From Helcococcus massiliensis (GTDB lineage Bacteria > Bacillota > Clostridia > Tissierellales > Peptoniphilaceae), in NCBI RefSeq assembly GCF_900258485.1, contig NZ_OGVE01000003.1, positions 1 through 64,000 of the forward strand: a DNA stretch of 64,000 nucleotides, read 5' to 3'. Numbering within the stretch: the stretch's first letter is position 1; the number at the start of each line of letters is the position of its first letter. The notes beneath the pieces are model-generated. The model did not search any database. It had not been told where the DNA came from and saw nothing but the letters and a program-made list of their open reading frames with translations. Shown here in pieces: positions 6,676 to 14,230 of the stretch. A program made the translations under genes and the position numbers.

Positions 6676-9249
6676 TCATTTTATTTCTTTACTTTTAGAT
6701 AATTTTACACTAATATAGGTCAAAATAAAGGACCATATCAATAAGACAAATATGCTGATAAATATATTATAAAATTCAAAAGATGCTTTAAAGATAATTG
6801 ACCCATCAGCAATATTTCTCGCAATTAAATGTGAAAAAGGATTGATATAATTTAGCTGATATGGCAAATATTTACTTAAGTAGATCCCTAGGGTTAAAAT
6901 ACTAGTCAATATAACGAATACATCTATTTTTCTTCTAACAAAGATTGATATAAAAATTGCTAGTGAAATTAAAAATATTATTTGAAAAATTATAGCCACA
7001 AATAGTCTAATTAGATATAGGTAGATTGGAATCAAAGTAAAGTAATTCAATTTATCTTCATTTATCAATTCAATATTTTTCACCGTGTTCTTATAGTAAA
7101 CTACAGGATAATTTATATTTCCAAAGCCCTCTGTTATAAAGCCAAGTAAAATTATCAAAACTACTATCACGCCTAGTATAGATAAGGATGTCACTAAAGA
7201 AGCTATTAGCTTGTTTTTTATAATCTCTTTCCTTTTGATAGGCTGGGTAAATAATAGCTTAATTTGATTTCCACTTTCTTTATCATTGGTAAATCCACCT
7301 GCACATACAAGGACCAAGAAAATAATCATAATTATATCTAGCTTGTAGATGTTAAACATCCTATAAAGTGAATATATGGAAGAATGGCTGCTTTCATAAT
7401 GTAAGTCATCATAAGTCAATGCCTTAATATTAAGAGGACCTTCTTCTAGTTTGGATTGGTATATTATCCAATTTTTTAAAAGTGGTTTATGGTTAATTTC
7501 TGCTAATTTTTCTAATCTTGCTAAACCTTCAAAATACGATGCCTTTGAATAGGCTAAATCGGCCCTACCAATAGGCGAATGTATTCCAAAGTCATTTTGG
7601 TAAATCTTTTCTTTTAACTTATAATATTCTCTTCCATTTTGACTAGTATAATATTCTTTTAGTTTTATAGAGTCTTCTTTTTCGTCTTTTAATTTTTTTA
7701 TTTCATCCTTATATGCCTCAAGTCTTATTTCGTAATACTCTTCAAATGATAATTCCATAGGCTTATCTATTAGGTTGACACCACCACTTATGATAAGATC
7801 CTTATTTTTTATAAAGTCTTGCATGGCTTTTTCTTCTTTTTCTATAAAATCTTCTATAGAAGAATTATTTGCCTCAGACAAGTATTCGTCCCTAAGCTTA
7901 TCATCTTCAAATTTAAGTCTGAAAAATAAAGCTGCTAGTACTACAAAAGCTAAGCAAATATATAGGTAAAAATCAGGCGACTTATATATTTTTAGATTTT
8001 CAAAATCTAATAGGCTTAATTTTTTAGGATGTTTTTGAATCTTTGTTTTTTCCTTACCAAATATATCAACTTTAACTAAGGCCAAGATGAAAAATAATAC
8101 AGAAATAGCGAAACAAATAATATAAGGCAATATTCCTTTAGCTAGACTTATTTTTTGTATAAGTGTATTTCCATCCTCTGCTAACACCTCTACAATGCCG
8201 CCTGTTAAGGTCATTTTATAATCAAATAAATTTATAGGATTATAAGATGAAAATGAATAGGTGTTGTACATATTCACAAATACTAGAAGGCAAAATATGC
8301 TAAGTAAAATCCCAAAGGCCTTTCTAGAATTATTAACTTTTGAGCTTATAAATAAGACAAAAGAAGATATAAGTGTAAATAATGCTAGGTAGGATAAAAA
8401 TAGACTTATTAGTAATCGGTAGCCTTTGATGTAAGATAGGTCCTTGCTATCAAATACTTTATAAATATCTGAAAAACCTAGTCCTCCCCCTTGACCTACA
8501 ATTATAGATCCAATTAACATAAAAACTGAAACTAGGGAGAAGTATATTATCAAAGTTAATATAAATAAGAAAAATTTATTCTTAAATATTGCAAAATCAT
8601 TTAATCCATTAGTTTTCAGTAGATTATAAGTACCTTTTTCTCGCTCTTCAGAAATAATGTTGTGAAATAAAATAATAACAAATAATATTAGAGGAAAAGC
8701 AAATAATATTTTTTGGTTATGGACTAAATTTTTTGTCAGGTTTGGAAAGTATTTGCCACCTTCTTCGTAGGACATGGGACTTGCACTGGTAGTTTTCATA
8801 TTGTTGCTTGCAAATTTTACCCATTCCCACTGAGATTTTTTATAGTTTTTAACCTTTATATTGTACTCATTTAATAGCTTATCAAAACTCTCAACTTGTC
8901 TAATATATGCAGCCTTGTATTTTGCCTTATCAACCTTATCTTCATTTCTAGGTCCATCTAATATATAGGCCGACCAAATATAAGTATCTATTTCATCAAT
9001 TCTACCAGCTATTTTAGCTTTGTCATCTTCACTTAAGTGGTCATTATCCTTTGAATGTAAGTCTATATAATTGCTAAAAGTGCTGATTTCATATACACCA
9101 TTTTCATTTATTTCAATAGCTGAAGGAAAAGTTGGGTTTCCATTACTTTGATTGTTTATCAAGGCAAAGGCAGATGTCAACAAGGCGAATATTGTAATGA
9201 ATATAAAGTAGTTTTTCTTAAATATTTTTTTTAACTCAAATTTTAACAT
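6676..9249 (-). CDS. double-length ABC-2 type permease
   Basis: The 857-residue membrane protein consists of two similar halves. Each half has a basic N-terminus leading to a membrane helix (residues ~1-32 and ~417-444), a long extracytoplasmic region rich in charged helices, then about five membrane segments. EEREKGTYNLLKTNGL in the first half and DKESGNQIKLLFTQPIKR in the second are the paired ABC-2 coupling motifs. Usual ABC-2 permeases are one half or two separate chains, so this looks like a fused duplicate forming the whole translocation pore with a dimer of the downstream ATPase. The start ATG follows an in-frame TAA and has only a weak site (AAAGA). Substrate unknown. Confidence 0.85.
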   Translation of the reverse strand: MLKFELKKIFKKNYFIFITIFALLTSAFALINNQSNGNPTFPSAIEINENGVYEISTFSNYIDLHSKDNDHLSEDDKAKIAGRIDEIDTYIWSAYILDGPRNEDKVDKAKYKAAYIRQVESFDKLLNEYNIKVKNYKKSQWEWVKFASNNMKTTSASPMSYEEGGKYFPNLTKNLVHNQKILFAFPLILFVIILFHNIISEEREKGTYNLLKTNGLNDFAIFKNKFFLFILTLIIYFSLVSVFMLIGSIIVGQGGGLGFSDIYKVFDSKDLSYIKGYRLLISLFLSYLALFTLISSFVLFISSKVNNSRKAFGILLSIFCLLVFVNMYNTYSFSSYNPINLFDYKMTLTGGIVEVLAEDGNTLIQKISLAKGILPYIICFAISVLFFILALVKVDIFGKEKTKIQKHPKKLSLLDFENLKIYKSPDFYLYICLAFVVLAALFFRLKFEDDKLRDEYLSEANNSSIEDFIEKEEKAMQDFIKNKDLIISGGVNLIDKPMELSFEEYYEIRLEAYKDEIKKLKDEKEDSIKLKEYYTSQNGREYYKLKEKIYQNDFGIHSPIGRADLAYSKASYFEGLARLEKLAEINHKPLLKNWIIYQSKLEEGPLNIKALTYDDLHYESSHSSIYSLYRMFNIYKLDIIMIIFLVLVCAGGFTNDKESGNQIKLLFTQPIKRKEIIKNKLIASLVTSLSILGVIVVLIILLGFITEGFGNINYPVVYYKNTVKNIELINEDKLNYFTLIPIYLYLIRLFVAIIFQIIFLISLAIFISIFVRRKIDVFVILTSILTLGIYLSKYLPYQLNYINPFSHLIARNIADGSIIFKASFEFYNIFISIFVLLIWSFILTYISVKLSKSKEIK

Positions 9250-9311
9250 AAGTCTTTAATCAAATACTGAATATACAGATCTTGATCATCCTCCTATTTT
9301 AAATTGTAGAT

Positions 9312-9333
9312 TTGTAAGTCTAATAACTTACAA
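9312..9333. promoter_or_regulatory. inverted repeat in the ABC-2 operon leader (possible operator)
   Basis: Perfect 8-bp dyad TTGTAAGT-CTAATA-ACTTACAA between the promoter and the permease gene, within a 5' UTR of about 180 bp. No T-run follows, so it is not a terminator. A regulator-binding site or an mRNA hairpin is possible. No regulator gene lies next to it. Confidence 0.4.
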
Positions 9334-9439
9334 GTTTATACATTATAGCGAGCGGTTAGAGTATTATTATTCATTTTCACTATCTACTATCGCCATGTCT
9401 ATTATTTGTTTTTTTTATAATTAAATAAATATTTCTATA

Positions 9440-9468
9440 ATAATATAATAATATCTTGCTTATGTCAA
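9440..9468 (-). promoter_or_regulatory. promoter of the ABC-2 permease/ATPase operon
   Basis: TTGACA (9468-9463), 17-bp spacer, TATTAT (9445-9440). The 318-bp gap between gpmA and the permease gene holds this promoter, a long leader with the dyad at 9312-9333, and the gpmA terminator. An AGGAGG at 9296-9291 abuts an ATG that opens a nine-codon reading frame (MIKICIFSI); its spacing is too tight to trust as a leader peptide. Confidence 0.75.
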
Positions 9469-9486
9469 AATTTTACTTAGATATAA

Positions 9487-9533
9487 AAATAAACGGAATC
9501 TACTAATATTTTAAGTAGCATTCCGTTTATTTT
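9487..9533 (-). terminator. gpmA terminator
   Basis: AAATAAACGGAAT and CTACT pair with AGTAG and ATTCCGTTTATTT across a short AT-rich loop (9487-9532). It lies 35 bp after the gpmA stop and is nearly symmetric. Confidence 0.8.
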
Positions 9534-9567
9534 ACATTAAATTATTCTATATTTTATTAAGTGTAGT

Positions 9568-10317
9568 TTATTTCACCTTACTTTGTGCCTTGACAGCTTC
9601 CATTTTTGCTTTTACAGCTTCTTGGTCACCAAGGTACCTACGACTTATTACATTCATATTTTCATCTAATTCATATACAAAAGGTATTCCTGTTGGTATA
9701 TTCAAATCTGCAATGTCATCATCTGAAATATGGTCTAGGTATTTTACTAGCGCTCTTAATGAGTTACCATGGGCAGCTATTAAAACTTGCTTGTTAGCTA
9801 ATATTTCTGGTTTGATGCATTCTTCAAAATATGGTATAACTCTGGCAACTGTATCTTCTAAGCATTCAGTCAAAGGTAAATCTTTTTTGTCGACATTCCT
9901 ATATTGGTCTTGCAAGGCAGGATTTCTCTTGTCATCTTCTTCCAAGGCTGGTGGTTGTACTGAATAAGATCTTCTCCATAGGTGAACTTGCTCGTCACCA
10001 TATTTTTTAACGGTTTCTTTCTTATTCAAACCTTGTAAGGCTCCATAATGTCTTTCATTTAGTTTCCAGTTTTTAATTACTGGTATCCATTCTTGGTCTA
10101 ATTCATTTAATACATAGTTTGCAGTATGGATAGCTCTTTTTAGGTATGAAGTAAAGCAAATATCAAATTTGAATCCTTCTTCTTTCAATAGCTTTCCACC
10201 ATTGATTGCTTCATTAATCCCTGTTTCTGATAATTCTACATCGGTCCATCCGGTAAATAGGTTTTCCTTGTTCCATTCACTTTCGCCATGACGAACCATA
10301 ACTAATTTATATGTCAT
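9568..10317 (-). CDS. gpmA: 2,3-bisphosphoglycerate-dependent phosphoglycerate mutase
   Basis: Interconverts 3- and 2-phosphoglycerate in glycolysis and gluconeogenesis. Residues 8-15 (VRHGESEW) carry the phosphohistidine and its RHG context; [38 protein letters not shown] and the second catalytic His in [15 protein letters not shown] (about residue 185) follow. Length (249) is normal for the cofactor-dependent form. ATG with AGGAGG 5 bp upstream. It is monocistronic, with its own promoter and terminator. Confidence 0.97.
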   Translation of the reverse strand: MTYKLVMVRHGESEWNKENLFTGWTDVELSETGINEAINGGKLLKEEGFKFDICFTSYLKRAIHTANYVLNELDQEWIPVIKNWKLNERHYGALQGLNKKETVKKYGDEQVHLWRRSYSVQPPALEEDDKRNPALQDQYRNVDKKDLPLTECLEDTVARVIPYFEECIKPEILANKQVLIAAHGNSLRALVKYLDHISDDDIADLNIPTGIPFVYELDENMNVISRRYLGDQEAVKAKMEAVKAQSKVK

Positions 10318-10367
10318 ATAAGCCTCCTTAGGTTAACCTAATTTTATAGTTCTTTCTATCTAACTAG

Positions 10368-10396
10368 ATTATAGTCCTAAAGAATTCACTTGTCCA
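10368..10396 (-). promoter_or_regulatory. gpmA promoter
   Basis: TGGACA (10396-10391), 17-bp spacer, TATAAT (10373-10368), about 50 bp upstream of the gpmA start. Confidence 0.82.
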
Positions 10397-10404
10397 TAAA
10401 AACT

Positions 10405-10441
10405 TATAAAAAAAGTCCCTATTTAAAATTAAATAGAAACT
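10405..10441 (-). terminator. tRNA-Leu terminator
   Basis: Minus-strand hairpin with arms AAAGTTTCTATTTAA and TTAAATAGGGACTTT followed by T-rich sequence, starting within 10 bp of the tRNA CCA end. Confidence 0.75.
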
Positions 10442-10448
10442 TTGCTTA

Positions 10449-10535
10449 TGGTGCCTAAGAAGAGACTCGAACTCTCACGGGCTTTCGCCCACTACCCCCT
10501 CAAGATAGCGTGTCTGCCAGTTCCACCACTTAGAC
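10449..10535 (-). tRNA. tRNA-Leu (anticodon GAG)
   Basis: 87-nt class II tRNA. Acceptor arms GTCTAAG/CTTAGGC (one G-U pair), discriminator A and encoded CCA. The anticodon stem is CTATC/GGTAG with loop TTGAGGG, so the anticodon is GAG. The long variable arm GTGGGCGAAAGCCCGT and the T arm GAGAGTTCGAGTCTCTT are clear. It decodes CUC/CUU. Confidence 0.96.
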
Positions 10536-10731
10536 TAATATTAAGTTGTTGGCTTTTAAGCCATATAAGGGTCGTTTTGCTAGTGCAGATTATTGTCAAA
10601 CAAACCACATATATAAGTATAACATGAAAATACGAAAATTTTTCAAAAATTTAGTGAAAATTATTAGGAAGTTTAGGAAAAATGTTTAGCGGGTTTTAAA
10701 ATGATGTGAGGATCAGTAATATTTAGAATAA

Positions 10732-11024
10732 TCATGACATTATTAGGATGAATGTCATGTGGATTCCTCAACTGTCTCTCCCTGTCATGATTTCAAATCC
10801 CATCTTTTCATGACTATTTGAGCCTTTTCTGCTCCTATCATGAATTCCATCCCCAACTTTTCATGACTATTTGAGCCTTTCTTGCTCCTGTGATGAATCC
10901 TATAACAAACACTTCATGTAGATGCTGAACAGTCTCGCTCTGTCATGAATTCTGTAGCAAACTTTTCATGTCTATTCACCAAAATCTCAAAATACACATG
11001 AATCATCTAAGACCTATGTCATAT
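10732..11024. repeat. ~53-bp tandem array with alternating TCATGA boxes
   Basis: Six diverged units start at 10732, 10785, 10838, 10891, 10943 and 10996 (period 53, once 52). Each holds two TCATGA-like hexamers 23 bp apart. The twelve boxes begin at 10732, 10755, 10785, 10808, 10838, 10861, 10891, 10914, 10943, 10966, 10996 and 11019; a few differ at one base or more (TCATGT, TGATGA, ACATGA, TCATAT). Unit bodies share TATTTGAGCCTTT and GCTCCTG-like blocks. The period is not a multiple of three and no protein is encoded. Because TCATGA is self-complementary, boxes could pair in RNA or serve as dyad protein sites. A bidirectional terminator follows at 11036-11061. Function unknown. The 857-bp gap 10536-11392 holds this array, that terminator, a structured repeat and one promoter; 10600-10730 shows nothing. 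Confidence 0.85.
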
Positions 11025-11033
11025 AAACTCACA

Positions 11034-11063
11034 AAAAAACTAACTATCTCTATTTAGTTTTTT
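11034..11063. terminator. bidirectional terminator right of the 53-bp array
   Basis: AAAACTAA (11036-11043) and TTAGTTTT (11054-11061) flank a 10-nt loop, with T-runs outside both arms. On the plus strand it would end any transcript through the array. Confidence 0.6.
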
Positions 11064-11169
11064 CTCGAACTTAATCCATCTTTATTATTTTTGATCGAGT
11101 CACACACAAGTCATAAAGCTGTTCTATTTCTAAAAATTTTATATATTATTATATCTCACACCTCATTCT

Positions 11170-11303
11170 AAAAATGCTCCCTACTCGGTCACATTTTTCT
11201 TCATTCGATGTTGAAGGGCCAGACATCGACTCGCACTGCACTTCGTTTGTGCTTGTCGTGTCATGACGTAAAATTGTGACCCGTCACAATTTTACTCCAA
11301 TTC
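11170..11303. repeat. structured intergenic repeat, copy A
   Basis: Shares with copy B (38283-38415) the blocks ATGCTCCCTAyTCGGTCACAT, TTC..GAAGGGC, GCACTTCG..GTGCTTG and ACGTAAAA..TTTTACTCC in the same order. The intervening arms differ yet remain complementary. Here GACATCGAC (11222-11230) pairs with GTCGTGTC (11255-11262) around GCAC/GTGC (11238-11241, 11249-11252), and GTAAAATTGTGAC (11268-11280) pairs perfectly with GTCACAATTTTAC (11283-11295). It is noncoding and lies 90 bp upstream of the small anchored-protein gene. It could be a REP-like element or an RNA motif. Confidence 0.82.
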
Positions 11304-11313
11304 AATGATAGTA

Positions 11314-11342
11314 TTGATTATTTTCAAATTTAAATATATAAT
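11314..11342 (+). promoter_or_regulatory. promoter of the small anchored-protein gene
   Basis: TTGATT (11314-11319), 17-bp spacer, TATAAT (11337-11342), about 50 bp upstream of the start codon. Confidence 0.78.
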
Positions 11343-11392
11343 AAAAAAAAAGAATATTAATTTATTGCTATGGTAAATGAAGGAGAAATCTT

Positions 11393-11752
11393 ATGAAAAA
11401 GAAGCTATATATTGGTATAGGAATATTTTTAATAATACTTATAGTTGCAGGAATTATAACAAACTATATAGATAGTGGTAGAGTTACTACAGGACATGAG
11501 CCAAAGTATTGTATCAAGGTAGTTAATGATAATGGTCGTAAAGTGACATATTGGGGATTAGGTTACAAAGTTATTAGATATGTTGGGGTATCTCCAAAAG
11601 AGCCTTATGAAAATAATATAGGTGTAAAAATGGGTAATTGGTTTATGAAATATGAATTACCAAAAGATAATGAGCTTAATAAAGAAAACACCAGTAGTAT
11701 AAGTAAGCTAAATGATTTTTACAATGCCAAATTTACAAAAATAGATATGTAA
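11393..11752 (+). CDS. small membrane-anchored or secreted protein of unknown function
   Basis: The 119-residue protein has an N-terminal hydrophobic helix (residues 4-24, after KKK), which may be an uncleaved anchor or a signal peptide. A compact extracellular domain follows, containing CIKVVNDNGRKVTYWGLGYK and GVKMGNWFMKYELP. I recognise the style of a small uncharacterised Firmicute family but cannot name it or give a function. AAGGAG lies 7 bp before the ATG. It has its own promoter and terminator, so it is monocistronic, isolated between tRNA genes and the repeat-rich tract. Confidence 0.85.
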   Translation: MKKKLYIGIGIFLIILIVAGIITNYIDSGRVTTGHEPKYCIKVVNDNGRKVTYWGLGYKVIRYVGVSPKEPYENNIGVKMGNWFMKYELPKDNELNKENTSSISKLNDFYNAKFTKIDM

Positions 11753-11790
11753 AAATTTATAAAAGATATGTATATCATATTCAATCATGA

Positions 11791-11826
11791 AAAAAGTTCT
11801 CTTTTATAGAAGAGAACTTTTTTTTA
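11791..11826 (+). terminator. terminator of the small anchored-protein gene
   Basis: AAAAAGTTCTCTT / AAGAGAACTTTTT hairpin with a 6-nt loop and a long T-run, 39 bp after the stop codon. Confidence 0.9.
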
Positions 11827-11840
11827 ATTTTATATAAAAC

Positions 11841-11875
11841 AAAAACTTACGAACAGATAAGTCCGTAAGTTTTTT
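11841..11875 (-). terminator. terminator of the tRNA-Lys/tRNA-Gly transcript
   Basis: AAAAACTTACG / CGTAAGTTTTT arms around a 12-nt loop, starting immediately past the tRNA-Gly CCA end on the minus strand. Confidence 0.82.
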
Positions 11876-11877
11876 AG

Positions 11878-11952
11878 TGGAGCGGATGAGGAGATTCGAA
11901 CTCCCGACCCTCGCCTTGGCAAGGCGATGCTCTACCACTGAGCCACATCCGC
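11878..11952 (-). tRNA. tRNA-Gly (anticodon GCC)
   Basis: 75-nt cloverleaf. GCGGATG pairs with CATCCGC, the anticodon loop TTGCCAA gives GCC, the T arm is GGGAGTTCGAATCTCC, and the CCA is encoded. Downstream of tRNA-Lys on the same transcript. Confidence 0.97.
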
Positions 11953-11959
11953 ATGTGGT

Positions 11960-11980
11960 GGCGAAAATAAAATTTTCGCC
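11960..11980. other. hairpin between tRNA-Lys and tRNA-Gly
   Basis: Perfect dyad GGCGAAAAT-AAA-ATTTTCGCC in the spacer of the two-tRNA transcript, with no T-run on the transcribed side. It may guide processing of the precursor. Confidence 0.5.
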
Positions 11981-11995
11981 ATTTAATTTATTTTT

Positions 11996-12071
11996 TGGTG
12001 CTCGATAAGGGATTCGAACCCTTGGCCCACGGATTAAGAGTCCGCTGCTCTACCAGCTGAGCTAATCAAGC
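11996..12071 (-). tRNA. tRNA-Lys (anticodon CTT)
   Basis: 76-nt cloverleaf. GCTTGAT pairs with ATCGAGC, the anticodon loop CTCTTAA gives CTT, the T arm is AAGGGTTCGAATCCCTT, and the CCA is encoded. First gene of the tRNA-Lys/tRNA-Gly unit. Confidence 0.96.
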
Positions 12072-12081
12072 TGACTAGATA

Positions 12082-12110
12082 ATTATATAACCTATAAAAA
12101 ATCTTGTCAA
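12082..12110 (-). promoter_or_regulatory. promoter of tRNA-Lys/tRNA-Gly
   Basis: TTGACA (12110-12105), 17-bp spacer, TATAAT (12087-12082): a perfect consensus 11 bp upstream of the tRNA 5' end. Confidence 0.93.
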
Positions 12111-12199
12111 GCTTTTTTTCTGGTAAATTTGTTCTTCATTCATTATAAGTTAAGTAGGATTATATAGCAAGTTTTTTATAACTACTTCTCTATAGCTAC

Positions 12200-14230
12200 T
12201 TAATTTAATGAAAATTGAGAATTGTACAAGTCGGCATAAAAACCTTTTTGAGCTAATAGTTCCTTATGAGTTCCCTGCTCAATTATATTTCCATCCTTCA
12301 TAACTAGGATGAGGTCTGCATTTACTATGGTAGATAGTCTATGAGCTATAATAAATGATGTCTTACCATACATTAATTTGTCCATAGCTTCTTGGATTAC
12401 CTCTTCTGTCCTTGTATCAACATTTGATGTAGCCTCGTCAAGTATCAAGAATGGTGCATCTTTTAGCATACCTCTAGCAATAGTTAAAAGCTGTCTTTGT
12501 CCTGCTGATACTGAATCGTTGGATTTGATTATTGTATCTAAGCCTTCTGGAAGAGTTTTTACAAAGTGTGTTAAACCTATAAAATCAAGTAGAGTCATTA
12601 ACTCATCATCACTTACATCTTTCATATTGTAAACTATATTTTCCCTAACACTTCCGTGGAATAGCCAGGTATCTTGTAAAATCATAGTAAATAGGTCGTG
12701 AATATTTTCTCTGCTTATAGTATGAATTGAATTTCCATCAATTAATATATCACCTTGGGAAATTTCGTAAAACTTCATAAGAAGGTTTACCATGGTTGAC
12801 TTACCAGCTCCGGTAGGTCCAACTATTGCAATCTTTTGCCCTGGTAAGGCCTTAGCTGAGAATCCCTTTATAGTAGGTTGGTCATTTGAAGGATATTGGA
12901 ATACTACATCTTTGAATTCTATCTCCCCTTCTACATCATGAGGATCCAGGTAATTAGTTAGGTGAGATTCATCTGATAATTCAACTTCATCCATAAATTC
13001 AAATACCCTATCTGAAGCTGCAGCTGAAGCTTGTAAGGCACTTAGGGCTTGAGCAATTCTAGATAATGGATTTGTAAATAGTCTTACATAAGTCATAAAG
13101 GCTACTATAACACCAAAACTAATATATCCCTTAGATACAAATATAGCACCTGCTATAGAAACAGCTAGGTAGCCAAAATTACCTATAAAGTTCATCAATG
13201 GTTGCAACATGTTTGATAAGAACTTGGATTTTACAGAAGAAGAAAATAGATTATTATTTAATTCATCAAACTTTTCTTCTGTTTCTTCCTTGGCATTGTA
13301 AATTTTAACAACTTCTATTCCTGAAATAATTTCTTCAGTATGACCGTTTATTTCTCCTAATACTTTTTGTCTTGTTCTAAAATATTTTTGAGACTTTCCA
13401 ATGATTATTCCTGTAAATAGGAAACCAAATAAGGAAGACAATATTGCGATAAGGGCTAACATCCAATTAGTTGAAAACATCATAACTACTGAACCCATTA
13501 GAAGAGCAGTTGAACTTACTATAGTCCCCAGCGAATCTCCCAAGTTGAAGGATACTTGGTCAACGTCGTTTATCATACGTGATAAAATATCACCGATTTG
13601 ATTGGTATCAAAATAATTTAATGGTAATTTATTTATCTTATCTGATACATCAGATCTAAGCTGTTTGGCATAGTCATTTGTGACTTCTGCCATTATCAAT
13701 CCGTGTATATAGGAAAAGGCAAATGATCCTATATAAATAACTATAAGCAGCTTCACTATTGACCATACAGCATCCATATCTAAACTGGGTTCAACAATAT
13801 TTATAATTGATTGTGGAAACTTTTTGTAAGAATCAAGCAACATAGCTTGTTGGTCTTCACTTAATTCATCCCTTTCAACAAGACTTATATTATTTTCTTT
13901 TAATTCACTTAAAATATTCATATAAGATTTTTGATCGTCAAGGCTTATTACTTTACCATCGTATTGGAGATCTTGCGGATTTTCACTTTGTAAATTTAGA
14001 CCAATTTCTTGGCTTAGTTTACCCATTTCTTCAAAGTCTACAGTTAAGGATTTGGATATTTCATCTGCAAGATCTGATAATTTAGATGGAGCAACTGAAG
14101 ATAAAATAGCTGCTATTACTGTAAATAGAAAAGCTAGGTATAAGCTCTTTCTAAAAGCTTTCATCTCTCGTAAATTTCTTCCTAGTGATTTTATAAAACT
14201 AGTCTTTGGAGTCTTATTTGATTGATTCAT
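12200..14230 (-). CDS. heterodimeric ABC exporter, canonical-glutamate half (BmrD-like)
   Basis: Type IV ABC exporter chain of 676 residues. An N-terminal six-helix membrane domain has an inserted extracellular segment of ~110 residues between helices 1 and 2 (about 50-155), as in BmrD. The nucleotide-binding domain has Walker A GPTGAGKST, signature VSAGQRQLLTIARG (Ala for the usual first Gly), Walker B ILDEATSNVD with the catalytic Glu, and H-loop AHRLST. The partner encoded just upstream carries the complementary defects. Length matches the B. subtilis BmrD class. AGGAGG 5 bp before the ATG; the start overlaps the partner's 3' end by 17 bp. A multidrug or peptide export role is inferred, substrate unknown. 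Confidence 0.93.
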   Translation of the reverse strand: MNQSNKTPKTSFIKSLGRNLREMKAFRKSLYLAFLFTVIAAILSSVAPSKLSDLADEISKSLTVDFEEMGKLSQEIGLNLQSENPQDLQYDGKVISLDDQKSYMNILSELKENNISLVERDELSEDQQAMLLDSYKKFPQSIINIVEPSLDMDAVWSIVKLLIVIYIGSFAFSYIHGLIMAEVTNDYAKQLRSDVSDKINKLPLNYFDTNQIGDILSRMINDVDQVSFNLGDSLGTIVSSTALLMGSVVMMFSTNWMLALIAILSSLFGFLFTGIIIGKSQKYFRTRQKVLGEINGHTEEIISGIEVVKIYNAKEETEEKFDELNNNLFSSSVKSKFLSNMLQPLMNFIGNFGYLAVSIAGAIFVSKGYISFGVIVAFMTYVRLFTNPLSRIAQALSALQASAAASDRVFEFMDEVELSDESHLTNYLDPHDVEGEIEFKDVVFQYPSNDQPTIKGFSAKALPGQKIAIVGPTGAGKSTMVNLLMKFYEISQGDILIDGNSIHTISRENIHDLFTMILQDTWLFHGSVRENIVYNMKDVSDDELMTLLDFIGLTHFVKTLPEGLDTIIKSNDSVSAGQRQLLTIARGMLKDAPFLILDEATSNVDTRTEEVIQEAMDKLMYGKTSFIIAHRLSTIVNADLILVMKDGNIIEQGTHKELLAQKGFYADLYNSQFSLN

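Noticed and set aside
9265-9294. Nine-codon leader peptide (MIKICIFSI) before the ABC-2 permease
   Set aside because: The ATG abuts AGGAGG with no spacer, and there is no attenuator between it and the permease gene.
10593-10623. Divergent promoters upstream of tRNA-Leu (TTGACA / TTGTCA)
   Set aside because: Good -35 hexamers, but no -10 element at 16-18 bp on either strand, so I could not assign a promoter.
10442-10627. Short plus-strand reading frame
   Set aside because: It is the antisense of tRNA-Leu and its upstream region; no ribosome binding site and no protein features.
10732-11024. CRISPR array
   Set aside because: Units diverge along their whole length, and there is no alternation of invariant repeats and unique spacers. 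No cas gene is in the window.
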